16,239 nucleotides of DNA from JACQFK01 sp041482015 (GTDB lineage: Bacteria > Planctomycetota > MHYJ01 > JACPRB01), in assembly GCA_041482015.1 (NCBI GenBank), contig JBGPCZ010000144.1:1-16239 (forward strand), written 5' to 3'. The position numbers and the translations under genes were made by a program. Numbering within the stretch: position 1 is the stretch's first letter; every line of letters starts with the position of its first letter. Of the stretch, positions 8,222 through 15,621 are shown piece after piece. Under the pieces are notes generated by a model. The model was not told the DNA's origin. It ran no database searches and saw only the letters and a list, made by a program, of their open reading frames with translations.

Positions 8222-9705
8222 GCGAAGAGGAATCGCCCGTAGCAATACATGTAAATCGTGATGAACCCCGCCGCGGCAAGGTCCAGGATGAACCCCGTCT
8301 TCATCATGGTCGGAAGCTTGATGTACCCGCTCCCGAAGACGATCGCGTTCGGCGGCGTTCCGGCGGGGAGCGCGAAATCGCACGAGGCCCCGATCGCGCA
8401 GGCGGAAAGAACGGCCATCGACCGCGGAAGGACGTTCAGCATGACGCTCACCGTCCCGGTGTTGGAGGTGACCGCCGTCAGCGCGACAGTCGCGAGCGAC
8501 GCCAGGGCGAGCTGGAGGAGGAGCGGCTGCCGCTGGAGCCCGCCCAGCTGCTGCGCCATCCAGACCGAGAGCCCGCTCCCGTCGATGCCCGCCGCGAGCG
8601 CGAAGCTACCCCCGAGAAGAACGAGCGTTCCCCACGGGATCTTGCGGAAGTATCGAAACGAGAGCACCCTCAGGCAGACCAGCGCGAGCCCGGCCACCAT
8701 CGCCACGTCCGCTTCGTAATGCTTGCTCTCGTACCTGAAGCCAGGCCAGGGGATCGGAAGGTGCGGAAAGAGATGCGGTTTCACCAGGTCCGTGGTCATC
8801 CAGAGGAGCGCCGCGAGGACGAAGACCGCCGCCACCTTCCTCTCGCCCCCGCTCATCGGACCCATCGAGGCCAGCTCCCGGTCGAGCACCTCGCGCCCCT
8901 TCACCGCGCCCAGGTTGTCGCGCCGCGCCACCCGCCACAGCGCCGCCCAGACCACCGGGATGAAGAGGATGACGAACGGAAGCCCGAGCGCGATGTATTT
9001 CATGAAGCTGATCTCGTGCCGGGGCATGTTGTTCGAGATCCAGCCGCAGAAGATCGAGTTCGTGCCGGTCCCGATCTTCGTCCCGATCCCTCCGACGTTC
9101 GAGGCGTAGGCGACCGAGAGCGTGATGGCGCTGCCGAAATGCCACAGTTTGCGGCCGCCCGAGGCCGCCTCGAGCTGGGCCAGGAGCGCCATCGCGATCG
9201 GGAGCATCATCACCGCGGTGGCGGTGTTCGAGATCCAGAGCGAGACGAACGCCGTGGCGATCAGCATCCCCAGGAGCAGCCTCTTGGGATCGGTCCCCAC
9301 GACCCGCATGATGTGGAGCGCCACGCGACGGTGCAGGTTCCACTGCTCCATGGCCGCACCGATCATCATGCCGCCCAGGAAGAGGAAGATATACGCGTCG
9401 ACAAAGGGCTCTCCGGCCTTCAGGGCGTCTCCCGACAGACCCCTGCCGAACACTCCCAGCACCGGGAAGAACACGAGCGGCACGCAGGCCGTCCAGTGGA
9501 TCGGGAGCGCCTCGCTCAGCCACCACAGCGCCATCAGGGCCGCCGTGGCGGCCGCCCGCGCCGGGCGGTGTCCCAGCTCTGTCCCATCCTTCGCGGTGAT
9601 GTGATGAAGGGGTGAATCGATGAAGCCGATGGCGAGAAACGCGGCGATGCCGGCCGCCAATCCGACGCGCCGCCAGACAAGGACCCCCTTCCCTTCCTCG
9701 CTCAT
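8218..9705 (-). CDS. DASS/SLC13-family sodium-coupled anion (dicarboxylate-type) transporter
   Basis: This is a 495-residue inner-membrane protein with many hydrophobic segments along most of its length. It carries the two hallmark Ser-Asn-Thr motifs of the divalent anion:Na+ symporter family, SNTATAVMM at 159-167 and SNTGTVSVM at 414-422, related by the inverted repeat of the fold. The family C-terminal signature (ALPAGTPPNAIVFGSGYIK, about 445-463) is present. Known members import succinate, fumarate, malate or citrate with Na+, and some carry sulfate. Substrate cannot be fixed from sequence; a C4-dicarboxylate is most likely from the overall resemblance to VcINDY-type proteins. Residues 261-330 form a charged loop between the two halves. 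The ATG at 9705 gives a short cytoplasmic N-terminus (MSEEGKG). It stands alone between mnmE and nrdR, and its stop overlaps the nrdR promoter. Confidence 0.93.
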   Translation of the reverse strand: MSEEGKGVLVWRRVGLAAGIAAFLAIGFIDSPLHHITAKDGTELGHRPARAAATAALMALWWLSEALPIHWTACVPLVFFPVLGVFGRGLSGDALKAGEPFVDAYIFLFLGGMMIGAAMEQWNLHRRVALHIMRVVGTDPKRLLLGMLIATAFVSLWISNTATAVMMLPIAMALLAQLEAASGGRKLWHFGSAITLSVAYASNVGGIGTKIGTGTNSIFCGWISNNMPRHEISFMKYIALGLPFVILFIPVVWAALWRVARRDNLGAVKGREVLDRELASMGPMSGGERKVAAVFVLAALLWMTTDLVKPHLFPHLPIPWPGFRYESKHYEADVAMVAGLALVCLRVLSFRYFRKIPWGTLVLLGGSFALAAGIDGSGLSVWMAQQLGGLQRQPLLLQLALASLATVALTAVTSNTGTVSVMLNVLPRSMAVLSACAIGASCDFALPAGTPPNAIVFGSGYIKLPTMMKTGFILDLAAAGFITIYMYCYGRFLFA

Positions 9706-9743
9706 GGCCGAATCTTAGCACCCTCGTCTCCCGGGATCGAAAT

Positions 9744-9773
9744 AACTCGACAGCGAAGTTTTCATGTCGAGTT
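9744..9773 (-). repeat. Perfect inverted repeat between mnmE and the transporter gene (weak terminator or operator)
   Basis: Two 9-nt arms (AACTCGACA at 9744-9752 and TGTCGAGTT at 9765-9773) pair perfectly around a 12-nt loop. They lie 64 bp past the mnmE stop and 38 bp before the transporter ATG. In the transcribed direction the stem is followed by ATTTC, too short a U-run for a strong intrinsic terminator. It is therefore a candidate weak or Rho-assisted terminator of the yidC-mnmE operon, or a regulator site for the transporter. The rest of the 131-bp gap shows no gene and no clear promoter. Confidence 0.5.
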
Positions 9774-9836
9774 TATCCGCTCCACCCTCACGACTGGCGT
9801 GGAGGGACGATCGTGTCCCCCGGAAGGCAGGCCTGA

Positions 9837-11117
9837 CTACTTCCCCAGGCAGAACCTCGAGAAGATCCGGTCCAGGAGATCCTCCCCTACCTGGCGACCC
9901 GTGATTCCACCCAAGGCCTCGAGCGCCGCCCTCAGGTCGAGTGACACGAATTCCATTCCAAGGCCGGTGGCGGTCGAGGCCGCCCGCTCCAGCGCGGCCC
10001 CGGCCTCGCGCAGGAGTGCGTCCTGGCGCAGGCTCACGCGAAACCGGGCACCCCCGCCCTCGGAGTCGCTCCCGCCCAGCAGCCCCGCCAGCACCTCCCT
10101 CAACCGATCCAGGCCCTCGCCGGTCCGCGCCGACACGCACACGGCTTCCCGGACGTGGAACCCCGCCCGCACGTCCCGGCCGGAAACGAGGTCGCGCTTG
10201 TTGATCACGAGGACGACCGGCACGCCCCGGGGCTCCAGCGCAACCGACGGCTCCCAGTCGGTCGCATCGACCACGAAGAGCACCACGTCGGCGGCCCCCA
10301 TCGCCGCCCGGCCGCGCCGGACGGCCTCGGCATCGGGCCCGTCGGCGACCTGGTCCCCCGCCGTGTCGACCAGCCGGACAGGGAGACCGACGTCCACGTC
10401 CGCCGCCCGGACATCGCGGGTCGTTCCGGCGACCGGGGAGACGATCGCATCGGTCCCGGCGAGGGCGTTGAAAAGCGCTGACTTCCCGGAGTTCGGACGC
10501 CCGTACAGCACGACCTCGGGACGGTGATCCGCGACCGCCGCCGCGGCGGTTTCCCGGAGAAGGTCCCGGAGATCCCGGAGCGCGCGGCCTGCGCGGCCGA
10601 CCGCCTCGGCGACTGGAAGAATCTCGATGTCCTGGTCGATGAAATCGATCGCGGCCTCCGCGTCGGCGCAGAGATCCAGCACGGCACCCTCCACCCGGCG
10701 GACACGGGATGAGAATCGTCCCGCGAGCTGACCGAGCGCGGCCCGGCGATCCTCATCGCCCTCCGAGGAAATGAGCTGCCCGACCGCCTCGGCCTGCGCA
10801 AGGTCCAGTCGGCCATTGAGAAAGGCTCGCAGGGTGAACTCGCCGGGGCGCGCGGGGCGGGCGCCCCGCTCCACGAGATCGCGGACCAGTCGATCGATAC
10901 CGGGGGGCGAGCCCGGTACGTGGATCTCGACCACGTCTTCGCGGGTGTAGGTTCGTGGCGCGGGGAGGACAATGGCGCCCGGAAGCCGTCCGGCCATCGC
11001 GACGGCCCGCGGCCCGCTGAGGCGGATGACCGCCCGGAGCGACGGTCCCGGCGGCGACGCGACGGCGACGATCGTATCGCCGTCAGCGGATGAAATTCTT
11101 GAGCTTGTCCTTGGCAT
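9837..11117 (-). CDS. mnmE: tRNA modification GTPase MnmE (short N-terminal domain)
   Basis: MnmE, with MnmG, installs carboxymethylaminomethyl-type groups on wobble uridine 34 of tRNAs using a folate cofactor. The visible signatures are DTIVAVASPPG at 14-24, TYTREDVVEIHVPGS (57-71), PGEFTLRAFLNGRLDLAQAEAV (about 91-112), the G domain with G1 GRPNSGKS at 206-213, G2 TTRD at 232-235, G3 DTAG at 251-254, G4 NKRD at 306-309, and the catalytic C-terminal tail FCLGK (Cys423). At 426 residues it is shorter than the usual roughly 450. The loss falls in the folate-binding N-terminal domain, between the SGPRA and TYTRED motifs. The ATG at 11117 is the only ordinary start near DTIVAV; it overlaps the upstream gene by 35 nt. 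A start nearer to DTI would need a rare codon such as ATT at 11096. Last gene of the yidC cluster. Confidence 0.95.
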   Translation of the reverse strand: MPRTSSRISSADGDTIVAVASPPGPSLRAVIRLSGPRAVAMAGRLPGAIVLPAPRTYTREDVVEIHVPGSPPGIDRLVRDLVERGARPARPGEFTLRAFLNGRLDLAQAEAVGQLISSEGDEDRRAALGQLAGRFSSRVRRVEGAVLDLCADAEAAIDFIDQDIEILPVAEAVGRAGRALRDLRDLLRETAAAAVADHRPEVVLYGRPNSGKSALFNALAGTDAIVSPVAGTTRDVRAADVDVGLPVRLVDTAGDQVADGPDAEAVRRGRAAMGAADVVLFVVDATDWEPSVALEPRGVPVVLVINKRDLVSGRDVRAGFHVREAVCVSARTGEGLDRLREVLAGLLGGSDSEGGGARFRVSLRQDALLREAGAALERAASTATGLGMEFVSLDLRAALEALGGITGRQVGEDLLDRIFSRFCLGK

Positions 11118-11595
11118 CCTCGTCCAGGCTGTCGAACTTGACCGCGAGGGCGAACTCGTCCTCGTTGTCGGAGAAACGGACGAGCTTGCACCGGCACTTG
11201 AACCCCTTGAGGCGGCCCTCGGTGATATCGACATTGAACTTGAACCGGTCCATGGGGAGCGACCGCTTCTTCGTCCTGAAGTTTCGGAGGAGCATGCCGG
11301 ACATGGAGATCTCGTCGATGTCGATGTCGCCCTCGTCGAAGATGGTGTTGGTCCCGATCAGGATCTGCACCTTCCCGGTGAGCTCCGCCTTGCGGCGGTT
11401 GGACTCCCGGCGGTTGGAGGTGATGAGCGAGGGATGGAGGTAGCCCAGTTCCCGCGCGACCTTGAACACCTTCTGGATGGTCTCCTCCGCGAAGGAATCA
11501 CGCGTGTCCTCGTTGAGGATCCGCGAGACCGACCCCTGGTCAATCTTGCAGGCCTTCGCGATGTCCTCCTGGGTCACCCGCTTCTTGGGCTCCAT
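11083..11595 (-). CDS. LacI-type helix-turn-helix protein fused to a PilZ domain
   Basis: A 170-residue protein. Residues 7-60 match the LacI-family DNA-binding headpiece and hinge (VTQEDIAKACKIDQGSVSRIL, then ARELGYLHPSL). Instead of the usual sugar-binding domain, residues 62-168 look like PilZ, the c-di-GMP receptor fold. The RxxxR switch is R63-ESN-R67 and the second motif is EISMSG at 95-100 (family consensus D/NxSxxG, so Asp is replaced by Glu). LacI-type operator binding controlled by c-di-GMP is a reasonable hypothesis but unproven. The ATG at 11595 has a strong Shine-Dalgarno, AAGGAGG, 8 nt upstream. The gene begins 16 bp after the yidC stop and overlaps mnmE, so it is part of that operon, in the slot where jag/khpB is commonly found. 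It is not a Jag homologue: no KH or R3H motif is seen. Confidence 0.8.
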   Translation of the reverse strand: MEPKKRVTQEDIAKACKIDQGSVSRILNEDTRDSFAEETIQKVFKVARELGYLHPSLITSNRRESNRRKAELTGKVQILIGTNTIFDEGDIDIDEISMSGMLLRNFRTKKRSLPMDRFKFNVDITEGRLKGFKCRCKLVRFSDNEDEFALAVKFDSLDEDAKDKLKNFIR

Positions 11596-11611
11596 CCGTC
11601 CTTCCTCCTTC

Positions 11612-13447
11612 TCAAGCCCCCGGCACGGTTTGCGCCGGCGTCGATCCTGCCCCTCCCGGCGGGATCTTCAGGATGTATTTCTTGATGACCTTCTGTTCGA
11701 TCATGGCGAGTCCGGAGTTGACCAGGAAGTAGAGGCTCAGGCCGCTCGCGTAGTTGTAGCACATGAGCCCGAAGACGACCGGCATCAGCATCATCATCTT
11801 CTGCTGCTGCTGCATCTGGGGATCGGGGGAGCGCGGGGCAAAGTAGGCCTGGAGGAACCAGGTGATCAGCATCAGGATCGGCAGCACGTTCAACGAATCG
11901 AACGTCGGGATGAGCGGCAGGTCCACGGGTGTCTTCCACTCGAAGAGCCGGTCGGGCCGGGAGAGGTCGGTGATCCAGGAGAAGAACGGCTCCCCGCGAA
12001 GCTCGATCGAAGTGTCGAATACGCTGAACATCCCGATGAAGATCGGAAGCTGGAGGAAGAGCGGAAGGCAACCCGAGAGCGGGTTGATCTTGTGCTCGCG
12101 GAACAGCCGCATCTGCTCGGTACCGAACTTCTGCTGGTCGTCCTTGTGCCGCTCGCGAAGGACCTGGATCTTCGGCGCGAGCTGCTGCATCTTGTAGGCC
12201 GACTCCTGGCTTTTCTTGGAGAGCGGGAAGATGCAGAAACGGATGAGGAGCGTGGTGGCGATGATGCCCAGGCCCCAGTTCTTGAAGACACCCGAGAAGA
12301 GTTTGAGGATCCACAGGATCACGGACCCGACCAGGTTGATGATATCCCCGGGGATGATGACGCAGCCGCCCGAGTAGGAGGCCAGCTTGGGCGCGTCGCT
12401 CATCTGCGCCAAGGCGTCCTTCTGGATGGGACCCGCGTAGGCGGCGAAGCTCAGGATCACGGGCTTGTCGGAGACCTTGAGGGAAACCGTTTGCAGGGTC
12501 GCGTTGAGGTTCTTGAGTCCCTCGGCCCGTTTGACCGCGTCGGGCGAGGACGACCTGAACGTGTACGACAGGATGTTCGCCGACGTGGTTGTGTCCGGGA
12601 GGAGGAGGACCGCGAAGAAACGGTTTCGGAGACCGAACCATTGGCGGGGCGCCTCCGTGACGGTGTAGGCCTCCGCCGCATCCTTCTTCTTCGCATCGTG
12701 GTCGGGGCCCGGCGGAAGAGTCTCGGCCTCCAGGTCCTTCTTCTCCCCCTTTTCCACGGTGGCGAGGAGCCACGAGTCTTTGACCTTGCCGCCCACCAAC
12801 GCGACGCCCTTGAAGTACTTCTCGTACTGGTACTTGCTCTCTTGCTCGAGGCCATTGAACGCCAGCAGGCCCAGCTGCACGGACTGTTCGGGCGGAACCT
12901 TCCCCTCCTCCATTTTCGGGGGATCGAGGGTCAGCGTGACCGTGAAGGTGAACTTGTCGGGATCGAGCCGGATCTCCTTGGTGATCGTCACGCCGCTCCG
13001 CAGAAGAAAGCTGAACTTGATCGACTCCTCCTTGCGCTCCTCGATCTTCCAAGGGATGGATTCGATCTGATCCGGGCCGTCGATGTGGACGGCGAAATGG
13101 GGGACGCCGGGCTCGCGCGGCATGAGGAGGGGGACCTCGCGGCCCTTCCCCTCGGGATAGCGCAGGATCAGCGAGCGGATCCCGGCCCCCACGTTGGTGA
13201 ATTCGGCCACGAAGTGCGGGGTCTTGATCCGGAACGGAGGCTCTTCCGCGTACGCGGACCGCTTGACATCGGGGGCCGGGTCAGGGGTTTTTTGAACCAC
13301 CGCCGGCGGCTTGACCGGGACAGACGGCAGTGCTTTGAAAGGCGGCGAAACCTTCGCCGGGGGCCAGATTCGGGGCGAGATGACCGCCGTCCAGAGGAAG
13401 AAGATCGCCATGCACAGGACGACCGCCAGGAGCGTGCGCTTCTCCAC
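11612..13447 (-). CDS. yidC: Membrane protein insertase YidC
   Basis: YidC inserts and folds inner-membrane proteins, alone or with SecYEG. The 611 residues show the Gram-negative plan: a first membrane helix at 5-24, a Pro-rich linker (about 26-60), a large periplasmic domain to about 360, then the conserved core of five helices. The substrate-groove Arg is R403 in LLIRFCIFPL. The cytoplasmic hairpin (about 410-455) and the segment NPLSGCLPLFLQLPIFIGMF (455-474) are typical. A Met/Gln-rich stretch (PQMQQQQKMMMLMP) precedes the last helices. The short C-terminus lacks the long basic tail of some YidC proteins. The start is GTG at 13447, 3 bp after the Trm112-like stop, so co-translation is likely. 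rnpA and rpmH, often found just upstream, are not here. Confidence 0.97.
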   Translation of the reverse strand: MEKRTLLAVVLCMAIFFLWTAVISPRIWPPAKVSPPFKALPSVPVKPPAVVQKTPDPAPDVKRSAYAEEPPFRIKTPHFVAEFTNVGAGIRSLILRYPEGKGREVPLLMPREPGVPHFAVHIDGPDQIESIPWKIEERKEESIKFSFLLRSGVTITKEIRLDPDKFTFTVTLTLDPPKMEEGKVPPEQSVQLGLLAFNGLEQESKYQYEKYFKGVALVGGKVKDSWLLATVEKGEKKDLEAETLPPGPDHDAKKKDAAEAYTVTEAPRQWFGLRNRFFAVLLLPDTTTSANILSYTFRSSSPDAVKRAEGLKNLNATLQTVSLKVSDKPVILSFAAYAGPIQKDALAQMSDAPKLASYSGGCVIIPGDIINLVGSVILWILKLFSGVFKNWGLGIIATTLLIRFCIFPLSKKSQESAYKMQQLAPKIQVLRERHKDDQQKFGTEQMRLFREHKINPLSGCLPLFLQLPIFIGMFSVFDTSIELRGEPFFSWITDLSRPDRLFEWKTPVDLPLIPTFDSLNVLPILMLITWFLQAYFAPRSPDPQMQQQQKMMMLMPVVFGLMCYNYASGLSLYFLVNSGLAMIEQKVIKKYILKIPPGGAGSTPAQTVPGA

Positions 13448-13450
13448 GCG

Positions 13451-13735
13451 CTACTTCTTCCCCTCCTCCGCGGGCGCAACGGCCGGGCGCTCGTACTTGA
13501 GCGTCGCGCCGCACTTGGGGCAGCGGAGGATGTCGTCGTTCCACTCGCGGGTGGCGGCGCATTTCGGACACGGCCGCTCCGCCTCGTCGATCAGCATGAT
13601 GGGAATGTCGTCCTTGATCGAGTAGACAAGACCGCATTGCCCGTTCGCGCAGCGGAGCTTCTCACCGTCGAGGCGCAGCTCCGCCTTGCAGAACGCGCAG
13701 GCCATGATGTCGAGGAGATCCTTGGGTATCGGCAT
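13451..13735 (-). CDS. Trm112-like zinc protein with an extra C-terminal zinc ribbon
   Basis: A 94-residue protein. Residues 3-52 match the bacterial Trm112/YcaR (UPF0434) family: LLDIMACAFCKAEL with C13/C16, C29/C34, and the signature YSIKDDIPIMLIDEA at 38-52. A second CPKC pair follows (C56/C59 and C72/C75), forming a separate zinc ribbon not present in the usual roughly 60-residue family member. Eukaryotic Trm112 activates methyltransferases; the bacterial role is poorly defined, so no specific job is assigned. The ATG at 13735 is chosen because the family begins MPIPKDLLDI-like and an AAGGGA element lies just upstream. An ATG at 13792 would start within the promoter's -35 box. It is the first gene after a strong promoter and is nearly joined to yidC. 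Confidence 0.82.
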   Translation of the reverse strand: MPIPKDLLDIMACAFCKAELRLDGEKLRCANGQCGLVYSIKDDIPIMLIDEAERPCPKCAATREWNDDILRCPKCGATLKYERPAVAPAEEGKK

Positions 13736-13763
13736 CGAAATCCCTTCGGGAGGTTGGACATAA

Positions 13764-13792
13764 TCTATAGATGGCCGCCCATAAAATGTCAA
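13764..13792 (-). promoter_or_regulatory. Strong sigma70-type promoter of the Trm112-yidC-HTH/PilZ-mnmE operon
   Basis: On the minus strand, TTGACA (13787-13792, perfect) and TATAGA (13764-13769, 4 of 6 matches to TATAAT) are spaced by exactly 17 bp. They lie in an AT-rich island (about 13755-13810) that contrasts with the GC-rich surroundings. Transcription would begin near 13757, giving a leader of about 22 nt before the ATG at 13735. A short CATA/TATG-type inverted repeat (cccata 13778-13783, tatggg 13808-13813) brackets the -35 and could be incidental. No intrinsic terminator is visible between the ogt stop and this promoter. Confidence 0.7.
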
Positions 13793-13828
13793 ATAAATTA
13801 TGCTGCATATGGGGAACCCGGCCGCCGG

Positions 13829-14284
13829 CTACCGCGCCGCCGAATGCTCGAGAGAGAGGAGCCGGCGCTTCGTCGAGACGCCTCCCGCCGCGCTGAAGCC
13901 GCCCAGCCCGGACGCGCCGACCACGCGGTGGCACGGGATGAAGAGGCAGACGCGGTTTCGCGCCATCGCGTTGCCGACCGACCGCGCGGCCCCGGGCCTT
14001 CCCGCGGCACGCGCCACCTCGGCGTACGTGCGGGTCTGACCGGGCGGGATCGCGCGGACCACGTCATACACGCGCCGGTGGAAGGCGGATGCCTCGATCT
14101 CGAGGGGAACGTCGGGAGCAGCCCCGGCGAACCAGGCCGCAATCCAGCGACGGACCCGGGGCAGCCGCGTGCGCCGCGCCGACACATCGATCGTCCGTCC
14201 CAGGTGGACGCGGACGACCTTCCCGCCGCGCACCGCCACGGCGCAGGGGCCTGCAGGCGTCTCCATCACGTCGTACTCGATCAT
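13829..14284 (-). CDS. ogt: Methylated-DNA--[protein]-cysteine S-methyltransferase (Ogt type)
   Basis: This is a suicide DNA-repair protein that transfers alkyl groups from O6-alkylguanine (and O4-alkylthymine) to its own cysteine. The 151-residue length fits a single-domain Ogt/MGMT. The active site is IPCHRVVG at 116-123 with Cys118 as nucleophile. Before it come TRTYAEVARAAGRPGAARSVGNAMARN (about 84-110), covering the DNA-binding helix with its Arg finger (GRPGAARSVG) and the Asn hinge. GGFSAAGGVSTKRRLLSLE follows as expected. There is no Ada-type zinc domain. The ATG overlaps the stop of the upstream membrane-protein gene as ATGA (14281-14284), so it is probably translated from the same mRNA. 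Confidence 0.95.
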   Translation of the reverse strand: MIEYDVMETPAGPCAVAVRGGKVVRVHLGRTIDVSARRTRLPRVRRWIAAWFAGAAPDVPLEIEASAFHRRVYDVVRAIPPGQTRTYAEVARAAGRPGAARSVGNAMARNRVCLFIPCHRVVGASGLGGFSAAGGVSTKRRLLSLEHSAAR

Positions 14285-15612
14285 CTGGGCCTCTGGATGA
14301 AGAACACCGGCCGGCGGCGGCCGTCGGCCAAGTCCGGCGATCCCACGTCCGCGGCCGGCCGGTCCGCCCGATCGAGCCACCCGCAGATCCCATCCCCGTC
14401 CAGGAAGCGGAGCCAGGGTCGCGCCTCCTCCTCGCGCGGACCGGGGCCCTCCCGGCCCTCCGCAGGAATGTTTGCGCCGGCCTCCACGTCGCCGAGATAC
14501 CGGAGGCTCCCGCCTCGTCGCGCCGACGCGGAGAAAAGCGGCCGGGGCGCGCGATCGAGCGCCCGCATCGACGGGGTCCGCCCCTCCACGGCAGCGAAGC
14601 AGATTCTCCGCCCCGCCGGGAGCGTAAAGCCTTCCGCCGTGCAGCCACGGTCGTCGACGCGGAGGGTCAGCGGCTCCTCCGCGTCGCCCAGCCTGGGGAA
14701 CACCGGCTTGACCACGCGCGGGAACTGGATCACGGGGGCGATCCCGGCCGCCGCTCCCGCGAACCAGAGCCGAACCTCCATCGCCTCGCCCTCTGCCGCC
14801 GGCACGATCTCGCAGGCGCTCTCGGAGATCCAGAGGTGGTGGCGCGGGAAGAACAGGAGGAACGCGGTGATCCCAAGCACCGAGAGACCCACCAGCGTCG
14901 CGCCGGCCCATCTCGCCCGCCTCCGACCCACGAAGACCAGCGCCCCGAACCCGGCCAGCGCGTAGAGCGCGGAGAGGAGGATCGTCCGGTCCTTTTTCGC
15001 CGGGACCCAGCCGGCCTCGGGCGCCAGCGTCCACAGCTCGACATCGACCAGCCGGACGGGCTCCGCCGCCCGGGGTCGCCCGGCCACCGCCTTCTCGGCG
15101 TCGGTCCGCGACGGCGCCACGGCCCACGAACGGGCACTTCCCAGCGACAGACCGGATGCTTCCTTGACCAGCAGGATGTCGCACGCGTCGAGCAGGCCCT
15201 GCGAGAGCAGTTTCTCCAGGTCGGCGGCGTCGATCGCGTGGTAAAGGATGCGCTCGTCCGAGGCGAGGGCCGACGCGTAGGGCAACCGGGCGTCGACGAG
15301 CACCACCGCGTCGGGAGACCGGACCGCCTTCGGCACGTCCGCGGTGGCGCCCCCCGCGGTCACCTTCCGGGGATCGATCGCGGGGAGGATCACGCGCTCG
15401 CTGCCTCCCGGAGGCACGTGCACGCGGCGGACATATTGGAAACCCAGCGAGCTCTTCGCCACGAGGTCGCCATCAAAACCCGCGGCACTCGTGAGCCTGA
15501 CGGCGATCGGTGCCCAGAGATACGGGCGGTTCGCATCCCCCACGAGACGCTCCACCGACTCGATGCGCGGATCGGCCTGGGAAAGAAGCGCCGCGAGAAG
15601 GGCCAACGTCAC
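14281..15612 (-). CDS. Unrecognised exported protein with two central membrane helices
   Basis: A 443-residue protein I do not recognise. Visible parts are a short hydrophobic N-terminus (MTLALLAALLSQA) that looks like a signal peptide; a likely beta-sandwich (about 15-85, ending GSERVILPAI); a segment with alternating hydrophobic strands and helices suggestive of a Rossmann-like fold (DAVVLVDARLP, then LLDACDILLVKEASG, about 100-155); two membrane helices (about 209-228 and 234-255) joined by a very basic loop GRRRARW; and a roughly 185-residue C-terminal part with beta-like segments and a disordered, charged stretch (GREGPGPREEEARPW). With the signal peptide cleaved, both large domains would face the periplasm. 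The start is GTG at 15612, 9 bp after the upstream membrane gene's stop. The next gene is ogt, by ATGA overlap. Co-function with the upstream membrane protein is likelier than with DNA repair. Confidence 0.75.
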   Translation of the reverse strand: MTLALLAALLSQADPRIESVERLVGDANRPYLWAPIAVRLTSAAGFDGDLVAKSSLGFQYVRRVHVPPGGSERVILPAIDPRKVTAGGATADVPKAVRSPDAVVLVDARLPYASALASDERILYHAIDAADLEKLLSQGLLDACDILLVKEASGLSLGSARSWAVAPSRTDAEKAVAGRPRAAEPVRLVDVELWTLAPEAGWVPAKKDRTILLSALYALAGFGALVFVGRRRARWAGATLVGLSVLGITAFLLFFPRHHLWISESACEIVPAAEGEAMEVRLWFAGAAAGIAPVIQFPRVVKPVFPRLGDAEEPLTLRVDDRGCTAEGFTLPAGRRICFAAVEGRTPSMRALDRAPRPLFSASARRGGSLRYLGDVEAGANIPAEGREGPGPREEEARPWLRFLDGDGICGWLDRADRPAADVGSPDLADGRRRPVFFIQRPR

Positions 15613-15621
15613 GACGCGATT

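Noticed and set aside
8183..8260. NrdR-box pair for autoregulation of nrdR
   Set aside because: No ACAC-AT-rich-GTGT palindrome is visible; the sequence is GC-rich apart from the promoter hexamers.
11462..14965. Long plus-strand open frame across yidC and ogt
   Set aside because: It is antisense to well-supported genes, is biased to Arg/Glu/Leu/Pro and has no recognisable motif.
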